Shown: positions 57,937-64,000 of the stretch, piece by piece
Layout: the number at the start of each line of letters is the position of its first letter
Position numbering within the stretch: position 1 is the stretch's first letter
Source: Colwellia sp.
Lineage (GTDB): Bacteria > Pseudomonadota > Gammaproteobacteria > Enterobacterales > Alteromonadaceae
Length of the DNA stretch: 64,000 nucleotides
Assembly (NCBI GenBank): GCA_002733765.1
Contig: NVWU01000008.1
Location: forward strand, 124,001-188,000
Direction: 5' to 3'
Translations under genes and position numbers: made by a program
The notes under the pieces: model-generated
Databases searched by the model: none
The model's input: only the letters and a program-made list of their open reading frames with translations
Told to the model about the DNA's origin: nothing

Positions 57937-60501
57937 CTAGTTTTTGTTTTTTAAGTGACGCTTGGTTTTATTGGTTGGTTCAGCGTTGGCAGGATCATCT
58001 GGCCAGAAATGCCTTGGATAATTTGATTTCATATCTTTTTGTACCGCTTGATAACTACCCGCCCAAAATTGTGCCAAATTTTGTGTCACTTGAATAGGGC
58101 GTTGTGCTGGTGATAATAACTCTAATAATAATGGAATACCGCCTTTATTATTAGCACTTCCTATGGTGGGTGTTTGTGTAGAACCATAAAGTTCTTGCAT
58201 GGGTAGTGATACTTTTGGCGACTTTTCTGTTGAATAACGAATAGGGCAATGACGTCCCGTTGGGCCAATATAAACACTAGGTGCCGCTTGTTTTAATATT
58301 TGCTGTTGTTGATAATCAAGTAAAGATAATAACATCGATGATAAATCTAACTTAGCTAACTTGGCCGTTGATTTTATTTCACCAACAAAAGGCGCAAACC
58401 AAACAGATAAACTCGCTAATAATGCAGCTTCACTAATATCAGGTAGATTGTATGTTGAAAAATACTGATTCAACCATTGCCACCTAGTTTTTAAGGCAAG
58501 ATCTTTCTCTTGCCAATTTAGAAAACCCAGCCCTTTTTGTTTGACCAATTCACACCACATTTTAGCGATACTTGCCGTTGTTAATGTATTTTGAGTTATT
58601 TTCTCTTGCAAGGTTAGTGCGGCTAATTTCGTTTGTGAACGAGCTACTATTCTACCGCTAGCATCATCAAAAACAGCAACTTCTTGGCTAATTATTTGCT
58701 CAACAAACACTTGTTCTATTTGGGGTAAATCAATCCTAGCAGCCAAACGGACTTGTAAAACACCTTTAAATTGCATTAAATCAGCAATCACTAAAAAACG
58801 TTCTCCAGCTAAAGCATCTTGATCATTTAAGCTGACCCCTTTGCCATTAGCACAAATAAAATCACCTAACACCCCACGGGCTTTAGCGACTCGTTCAGGG
58901 TAAGCATAAGCGAGTAATAAGCCAACTTGATCTATCTCAACATTCGTTTTAGCCAGAGAATCAACTGCCGTTAGCTTCATTTTTTGCGCCAAATTTTTAA
59001 CTTGTTTTATTATATTCGCGTGCACACCATAAGGTTTATGCCATTGAGCAAGTAGCTGAATGATTCTATGCTCAAGGTTACAATCAAAACGATTGCGTTC
59101 ATTGGGTAAAATATCACGCTCTTCTAATAATGCCGTCAGCATACAGGAGAGAAAAGTAAGTTGCTGAGTGTTTTTTTGTGGTAATTCTTGCGCTATTATC
59201 GTTTTTGCACAAAGTAACATATGAGCAAATCGTGGGTGGCAAGGTAATTGCGCTACTTGTTCACCGTGTTTAGTTAAGCGGTTATGTTGGTCAACAATGG
59301 CTAAGCTTTTAAGCTCTTGCCATGCTTGTTGCTCTTTAACTGTAGTGGGTAGCTCTAATAAAGGTAAATCAGCTAAAGTATTCACTCCCCATCGTGCCAC
59401 TTCGATTAAAGTCGGTAATAAGTCAGCTTGTTGAATGTCATTAATACTTTGTTCAGGTCGGCGTTCAAAATCATCTTTCGCATATAAACGAATGCACATA
59501 CCTGGCATTAAACGACCCGCTCGCCCGGCCCGTTGTATCGCGGATGCTTTAGCTATTTGCTTTTGCACTAATTTATTCATCAAACTCGCACTGTCATAGC
59601 TAGCGACTTTTTCTAAGCCGCAGTCAATCACTAAGCTAACCCCTTCAATGGTCAGTGATGTTTCGGCAATATTAGTCGCTAGTACTAATTTTCGCTTACC
59701 TGACTGGCAGGGCTCAATTGCTTGTTGTTGTTGTTTTAACGTTAAATCACCAAACAAAGGGCAAAGTAATAAGTCATCAATAATATCTGAGCTTAATGCT
59801 TGCGCAATAAAGCGAATATCAGCAATACCGGGGAGAAACACTAACGTTGACCCCTGATGTTCATAGGCTTGTTTTTTAATAACATTGAGCGCGTGAACTC
59901 GCCAACGCTGAACATTAGTAGGGGCATTATAAGTTACCTCAACAGGATAACTTCGCCCTTCACTAGCAAGCATAAGCGCATCTGGCAATGCTTTACTTAA
60001 ATAATCAGTGTCTAAAGTTGCCGACATTAATAGTATTTTCAAATCATCACGTAAACCTTGCTGAATATCACGTGTTAAAGCAAACGCTAAATCTCCCTGT
60101 AAACTACGCTCATGAAATTCATCAAATACCACTAAAGCACAATTACTGAGCTCAGCATCCTGTTGAATTATTTGCGTTAAAATACCTTCAGTGATTACTT
60201 CTAAACGGGTATTTTTAGATACTTTGGTTTCATTACGTAAACGATAACCGACCGTTTTCCCTACAGGCTCATGTAATTGACTTGCCAGATAAGTCGCTAT
60301 ATTTTTAACGGCAAGGCGGCGCGGCTGCAATAGATATATTTTTTTCTGAGAAAATTTATCAAAATTAAGTAGCCATAAAGGTAAACAAGTAGACTTTCCC
60401 GCCCCCGGGGGCGCAGACAAAATAACCGTAGGGTGCTCTGTTAATGTTTGACAAAAATGAGTTTTAATTGCCTCAATAGGCAAAGAAGTTGATGCAGACA
60501 T
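57937..60501 (-). CDS. hrpB: ATP-dependent helicase HrpB
   Basis: HrpB is an SF2 DEAH-box-type helicase with P-loop APPGAGKST (30-38). The second motif is DEFHERS, the family's usual form in place of DEAH. TNIAETSLTIEGV and QRAGRAGR follow. The HrpB C-terminal domain ends with the FWAGSYQAVQKDMKSNYPRHFWPDDP signature. Length 854 aa is normal. Its cellular role is not well defined. It sits directly upstream of mrcB, a conserved arrangement. Confidence 0.95.
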   Translation of the reverse strand: MSASTSLPIEAIKTHFCQTLTEHPTVILSAPPGAGKSTCLPLWLLNFDKFSQKKIYLLQPRRLAVKNIATYLASQLHEPVGKTVGYRLRNETKVSKNTRLEVITEGILTQIIQQDAELSNCALVVFDEFHERSLQGDLAFALTRDIQQGLRDDLKILLMSATLDTDYLSKALPDALMLASEGRSYPVEVTYNAPTNVQRWRVHALNVIKKQAYEHQGSTLVFLPGIADIRFIAQALSSDIIDDLLLCPLFGDLTLKQQQQAIEPCQSGKRKLVLATNIAETSLTIEGVSLVIDCGLEKVASYDSASLMNKLVQKQIAKASAIQRAGRAGRLMPGMCIRLYAKDDFERRPEQSINDIQQADLLPTLIEVARWGVNTLADLPLLELPTTVKEQQAWQELKSLAIVDQHNRLTKHGEQVAQLPCHPRFAHMLLCAKTIIAQELPQKNTQQLTFLSCMLTALLEERDILPNERNRFDCNLEHRIIQLLAQWHKPYGVHANIIKQVKNLAQKMKLTAVDSLAKTNVEIDQVGLLLAYAYPERVAKARGVLGDFICANGKGVSLNDQDALAGERFLVIADLMQFKGVLQVRLAARIDLPQIEQVFVEQIISQEVAVFDDASGRIVARSQTKLAALTLQEKITQNTLTTASIAKMWCELVKQKGLGFLNWQEKDLALKTRWQWLNQYFSTYNLPDISEAALLASLSVWFAPFVGEIKSTAKLAKLDLSSMLLSLLDYQQQQILKQAAPSVYIGPTGRHCPIRYSTEKSPKVSLPMQELYGSTQTPTIGSANNKGGIPLLLELLSPAQRPIQVTQNLAQFWAGSYQAVQKDMKSNYPRHFWPDDPANAEPTNKTKRHLKNKN

Positions 60502-60772
60502 AAAGGCTAAACAATAGAAAAACAGTAGTGGTCATTATAACAATTTTTACTCTTTAATAGTTAACCAAGTAAAAATAATAACGTTTTAATCTTGAATATA
60601 GACCCGTTCTATTAATTACAGGAGAAATGTGAATACACCGACCAGTTGCAACTTTATGAATAGTTAAATAAAAATAAACTTGCAAATATAATAAAATGAG
60701 CTTACTTGGCAAATGCTTAAAAAGTTGCTATTAATAAGAACCAATAAAATTTAGTCAACAGTGAGCTCGCTC

Positions 60773-61174
60773 ATGCAATATTCAACACACGGAAGCTATC
60801 GTATTGAACAACAAAACAATATTTTATTGATTGATATTGATGAGCAAAGCACTTTCAATGATGTTGTCAGTGAACAATACCATAAAGATATAAAAATTAT
60901 GACTCAGAAAATGCGTAATAATCCGTGGGCATCACTTATTACATTAAAAGGCATTGGTGTTTTCACCCCTGACGCTGAAGAAAACCTAATTGAAACAACA
61001 CATTACCGAGTGGAAAATGGTATGATAGCTATTGCTGTTGTTATCATTGATAGCACCTATGCCGATACGTTACAACTACAGCTACAACGTATTTATCAAA
61101 GCAGCTCTGTTCAATTTAATTTTTTTAGCGACACTAAACACGCTAAATATTGGCTAGATAGTTTTATTAATTAA
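60773..61174 (+). CDS. hypothetical protein, possibly STAS/SpoIIAA-like
   Basis: This 133-residue soluble protein has alternating β-strands and helices (YRIEQQNNILLIDID, ASLITLKGIGVFTPDAEE, IAIAVVIIDS, and a C-terminal AKYWLDSFI). The arrangement recalls STAS/SpoIIAA-like folds, but no diagnostic motif is seen. I chose ATG 60773 (MQYSTHGSY) over GTG 60761, though neither has a strong ribosome binding site. It stands alone between hrpB (divergent) and sfsA. Confidence 0.6.
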   Translation: MQYSTHGSYRIEQQNNILLIDIDEQSTFNDVVSEQYHKDIKIMTQKMRNNPWASLITLKGIGVFTPDAEENLIETTHYRVENGMIAIAVVIIDSTYADTLQLQLQRIYQSSSVQFNFFSDTKHAKYWLDSFIN

Positions 61175-61438
61175 CCCCCTTATCCTCTCATGGCTTTATC
61201 CTACACCTCCCCAAAAACAGCCAAATAACTTAAATGATTTATGATTATAATTCACTTATGTTAGGCTTGACTAATACACATGAGACCCTGCAGCCCGCGG
61301 GGTTAGATTCTAAATACGGTAAACTACGTTATTAATTTCGAGAAAAACGCTAGCTTATTAGAGAATGTAAAAGCAACCATCTTTAGCATTCTATGCTGAA
61401 CAACCTAAAATTAAAAAACTGATGAAATATTCTAACCA

Positions 61439-62185
61439 ATGAAAATTAATTTAAAAAAAGCGACGTTAATTAAACGCTATAAACGCTTCCTTGCAGATAT
61501 CACGTTAGAAGATGGTACTGAAACAACATTGCATGTGGCTAACACTGGTGCGATGACCGGATGCGCAGAACCTGGTGATACTATTTGGTATAGCACTTCA
61601 ACCAATCCTAAACGTAAGTACCCCTTTAGCTGGGAGTTAACCCAAACCAAAGATAATCATTTTATCTGCGTTAACACTATGCGCGCTAACCAACTTGTCG
61701 AAGAAGCGATTAAGGGAGAATTGATTGGCGAATTAGTCGGTTACAAAAACCTTAAACGTGAAGTTAAGTATGGAAATGAAAACTCTAAAGTAGATATTTA
61801 TTTAAGTCAGGGCACTTCAAACTCAACAAAAAAAAACGCTTATGTCGAGGTTAAAAGTGTTACTTTGTTGGGGGAAACAATAAATCAACAAACTGATGGC
61901 CAAGGTTTCTTTCCTGATACAGTAACAATTCGAGGACAAAAACATTTACGCGAATTAACCACCTTAAGTCAGCAAGGCAGTCGCACCGTATTATTTTTTG
62001 CTATACTGCACAGTGGCATCAATAAAGTGTCAGCCGCTAGCCATATTGATGAAAAGTACAGTGAATTATTAAAAGCAGCGCAAATGGCGGGAGTTGAAGT
62101 GATTGCTTACAAAGCTCATTTCCAATTAAAAGAAAATCAACTAGAAATACAGCTAACCAAAAGAATTCCAGCCAATAGCAAATGA
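61439..62185 (+). CDS. sfsA: sugar fermentation stimulation protein SfsA
   Basis: The 248-residue protein has the SfsA pattern: [10 protein letters not shown] near the start, [27 protein letters not shown], the nuclease-like [25 protein letters not shown] and [11 protein letters not shown]. SfsA-type proteins carry a PD-(D/E)xK-like core, and the name derives from effects on maltose metabolism; the molecular role is unsettled. It lies 327 bp upstream of dksA, the common gammaproteobacterial order sfsA-dksA-gluQ. Confidence 0.95.
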   Translation: MKINLKKATLIKRYKRFLADITLEDGTETTLHVANTGAMTGCAEPGDTIWYSTSTNPKRKYPFSWELTQTKDNHFICVNTMRANQLVEEAIKGELIGELVGYKNLKREVKYGNENSKVDIYLSQGTSNSTKKNAYVEVKSVTLLGETINQQTDGQGFFPDTVTIRGQKHLRELTTLSQQGSRTVLFFAILHSGINKVSAASHIDEKYSELLKAAQMAGVEVIAYKAHFQLKENQLEIQLTKRIPANSK

Positions 62186-62512
62186 ATTTAAATTATTAAT
62201 TGGCACAAAAAACGAGATAATGATTGACTAACCCTAGGTAAAATTGCTAAAAAAGCTTGCTCAATTAAAAAGTTAAAGATAAAAACGGAGCAATCAATAT
62301 TTTTATAAATGGTAACCTACTGATATTAAAGTGATTATTTTTTATTTTAACTTAATTAATCCAAAGCATTGATTTTTATCACAAGTGATACCATATAGTT
62401 CTGATATTTTAGGTCTATTATATAATAGTATTGGCAATTACAACCAAGGTAAAAATGTTCACTGATGTCTTCATCAAACAACCTTGGTCTTTGTAGTATT
62501 AGGAGATTCAGC
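62186..62512 (+). promoter_or_regulatory. dksA upstream region
   Basis: This 327-bp AT-rich gap contains a TATAAT at 62421-62426, about 90 bp before the dksA ATG, with no good -35. The 8-bp perfect inverted pair ACCAAGGT (62443-62450) and ACCTTGGT (62481-62488) would form a hairpin in the dksA leader. Both are plausible control elements. Confidence 0.45.
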
Positions 62513-62959
62513 ATGCCAACAAGCAAAAGCAAAACATTAGGTATATTAGCGTTAGCTGGCGTAGAGCCGTATAAAGAAAAAGCTAACGAAGAATATATGG
62601 ATACCCCCCAACAAGAACATTTTAAAAAGATTTTAGATGCATGGCGTGTACAACTTCGTGAAGAAGTCGATCGCACCGTGACTCATATGCAAGATGAAGC
62701 GGCAAACTTTCCTGATCCGGTTGATAGAGCAGCCCAAGAAGAAGAGTTTAGTCTTGAATTACGTACTCGAGATCGCGAGCGTAAGCTCATCAAAAAAATT
62801 GAAAAAACGTTACAATTAATTGAAGACGAGGATTTTGGTTTTTGTAAATCTTGTGGTATCGAAATTGGCATTCGCCGTTTAGAAGCAAGACCTACTGCTG
62901 ACCTTTGTATTGAATGTAAAACCTTAGCAGAAATTAAAGAGCGCCAAATGGCTGGCTAA
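62513..62959 (+). CDS. dksA: RNA polymerase-binding transcription factor DksA
   Basis: DksA enters the RNA polymerase secondary channel and with ppGpp controls rRNA and amino acid genes. I start at ATG 62513 after TTAGGAG, giving 148 aa; an upstream frame start at 62465 lacks support. The coiled coil ends in the acidic tip ([19 protein letters not shown]). The zinc finger C-x2-C...C-x2-C is complete in [14 protein letters not shown] and LCIECK. Length is close to E. coli's 151. gluQ starts 4 bp later. Confidence 0.97.
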   Translation: MPTSKSKTLGILALAGVEPYKEKANEEYMDTPQQEHFKKILDAWRVQLREEVDRTVTHMQDEAANFPDPVDRAAQEEEFSLELRTRDRERKLIKKIEKTLQLIEDEDFGFCKSCGIEIGIRRLEARPTADLCIECKTLAEIKERQMAG

Positions 62960-62963
62960 GTCA

Positions 62964-63917
62964 TTGACTAAGCAAACTTCACTAAAGCCCTCTGAACGAC
63001 CACCGTTACCTAACATTAAAGGTTATCGTGGTCGTTTTGCTCCATCACCTTCCGGATTACTCCATTTTGGTTCATTAATCGCCGCTCTTGCTAGCTTTTT
63101 AGATGCTAAATCTTTTATTACGCCTAACGGTAATTCAGGAAAATGGTTGGTACGCATAGAAGATATTGATCCTCCTCGCGAACAAGTAGGTGCTAGCGCT
63201 GCGATTCTAACAACCCTTGAAGCTTTCGGTTTATATTGGGATGAACCTGTACTTTATCAAAGCCAACAATCAGAACTTTATCAAGATACATTAAGCGATT
63301 TACACCAACACAATCTTAGTTATTATTGCCAATGCACTCGAGCAGAAATAAAAGCGCTTGGCGGCGTTTATCAAGGTCATTGCCGTACTCTACAGCAATC
63401 TAAAAATAACAGTGCAACTCGCCTAATCAACCAACATGGCATTTATCAATTTGATGATCTTTTCCAAAAACAAGAGCAAGGAAACGTAGAGTATGAACAG
63501 GCATTAGCCAAAGAAGACTTCATCATTCATCGTAAAGATGGTTTATTCGCTTATCAACTTGCGGTAGTGGTTGACGATATTTATCAAAATATTAATCATG
63601 TTATTCGCGGCTGTGATTTACTTGAACCAACCGCAAGACAATTAACATTATTCGCCACATTAAATAGTTCAAGTCCAAAATATGGACATGTGCCATTAGC
63701 GGTAACAACTCAAGGCTATAAACTAAGTAAACAAAATAAAGCCCCTGCTATTGATAACAATAATCCACAACCGGCATTAATCGCAGCACTAAAATTTTTA
63801 GGGCAAGCGCCTGATCAAAATTTAATTAACGAGAAAGTTGATGATATTATTTATTGGGCAATCCATCATTGGTCACGAGATAAGGTGACAAAGGTTAAAG
63901 AAATTAATATCGAATAA
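62964..63917 (+). CDS. gluQ: glutamyl-Q tRNA(Asp) synthetase
   Basis: GluQRS is a truncated GluRS that attaches glutamate to queuosine-34 of tRNA-Asp. The class I HIGH motif is replaced by LLHFGS, the KMSKS-like loop is KLSKQNK, and the zinc site is CQC...YQGHC. Length 317 aa, without an anticodon-binding domain, is typical. The TTG start at 62964 sits 4 bp after the dksA stop. The ~30-residue leader before YRGRFAPSPSG is a little longer than usual, so a later start cannot be excluded. Confidence 0.93.
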   Translation: MTKQTSLKPSERPPLPNIKGYRGRFAPSPSGLLHFGSLIAALASFLDAKSFITPNGNSGKWLVRIEDIDPPREQVGASAAILTTLEAFGLYWDEPVLYQSQQSELYQDTLSDLHQHNLSYYCQCTRAEIKALGGVYQGHCRTLQQSKNNSATRLINQHGIYQFDDLFQKQEQGNVEYEQALAKEDFIIHRKDGLFAYQLAVVVDDIYQNINHVIRGCDLLEPTARQLTLFATLNSSSPKYGHVPLAVTTQGYKLSKQNKAPAIDNNNPQPALIAALKFLGQAPDQNLINEKVDDIIYWAIHHWSRDKVTKVKEINIE

Positions 63918-64000
63918 AGTTTGAATTATCTATACGATAATACTTATCTTTCCTTGTTTCTTTACTTTTAATGGCAATTTTAGTACTAATAAACCGACTG
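63918..64000. other. right edge, nothing recognised
   Basis: The last 83 bp are AT-rich and hold no gene start that I can support. The next gene lies beyond the window. Confidence 0.4.

Noticed and set aside
60599-60655. Possible family A repeat copy with ATAGACCCGTTCT
   Set aside because: Only a few bases of one arm match and no facing arm is present.
61288-61306. GC-rich palindromic bases between the hypothetical gene and sfsA
   Set aside because: CTGCAG and CCCGCGGG are short restriction-type palindromes without a longer stem or U-tract.
1-64000. CRISPR arrays, tRNA or rRNA genes, transposons, prophage
   Set aside because: None seen on reading both strands. No regularly spaced repeats, cloverleaf sequences, transposases or phage structural proteins were recognised.

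Overview
The window is about 39% GC and looks like chromosome from a marine gammaproteobacterium of the Alteromonadales, probably Colwellia- or Thalassotalea-like. This is inferred from the low GC, the protein sequences and the conserved blocks guaB-guaA, der-bamB-yfgM-hisS-ispG-rodZ-pilW-rlmN-ndk, the thrABC operon and dksA-gluQ. I see no tRNA, rRNA, CRISPR array, transposase or prophage. Most of the window is housekeeping chromosome, with three small accessory patches at 4.2-7.2, 18.5-20.0 and 44.2-47.3 kb.

Layout. 0-4.2 kb: the end of a heme d1 (cytochrome cd1 nitrite reductase) biosynthesis cluster, ordered nirH-like (cut by the left edge), nirJ, nirE, nirN, as in Pseudomonas nir clusters. 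A lone nnrS at 41.9 kb fits the same nitrite/NO physiology. 4.2-7.2 kb: an orphan HNH-type protein, a GC-rich methyltransferase of foreign appearance and an unrecognised protein. 7.3-12.3 kb: a UbiA/MenA-like prenyltransferase, then on the minus strand a DMT exporter, a RecQ-type helicase, a RidA protein and a DUF2959 lipoprotein. 12.6-18.2 kb: guaB-guaA (minus), xseA (plus) and a PilZ protein (minus). 18.5-20 kb: an AT-rich repeat protein with a DUF1566-like domain. 20-30.7 kb: the long minus-strand housekeeping block.

31-37.1 kb: a plus-strand group of NCS2-like permease, acyl-CoA ligase, terminator, hybrid histidine kinase and OmpR-type regulator, which may sense, import and activate a carboxylic acid. 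37.2-41.7 kb: malic enzyme, iscX with a possible 46-residue membrane protein upstream, and an M3 peptidase lipoprotein. 41.9-44.1 kb: nnrS followed closely by a D-2-hydroxyacid dehydrogenase. 44.2-47.3 kb: an Ig-like repeat protein without a signal peptide, a small pseudogene with a stop and a frameshift, and a small secreted phospholipase A2-like protein. 47.3-53.8 kb: an unrecognised gene, ung, thrC, thrB and thrA (minus), preceded by a clear threonine/isoleucine attenuator with leader peptide thrL.

54.4-60.5 kb: a YgjP-type metallopeptidase, yebG with a LexA-like box, mrcB (PBP1b) and hrpB (minus). 60.8-63.9 kb: a small hypothetical gene, sfsA, dksA and gluQ (plus).

Non-coding structure is a notable part of the window. 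There are two families of palindromic intergenic repeats, a perfect 23-bp-arm palindrome just upstream of rlmN, several intrinsic terminators and the thr attenuator.
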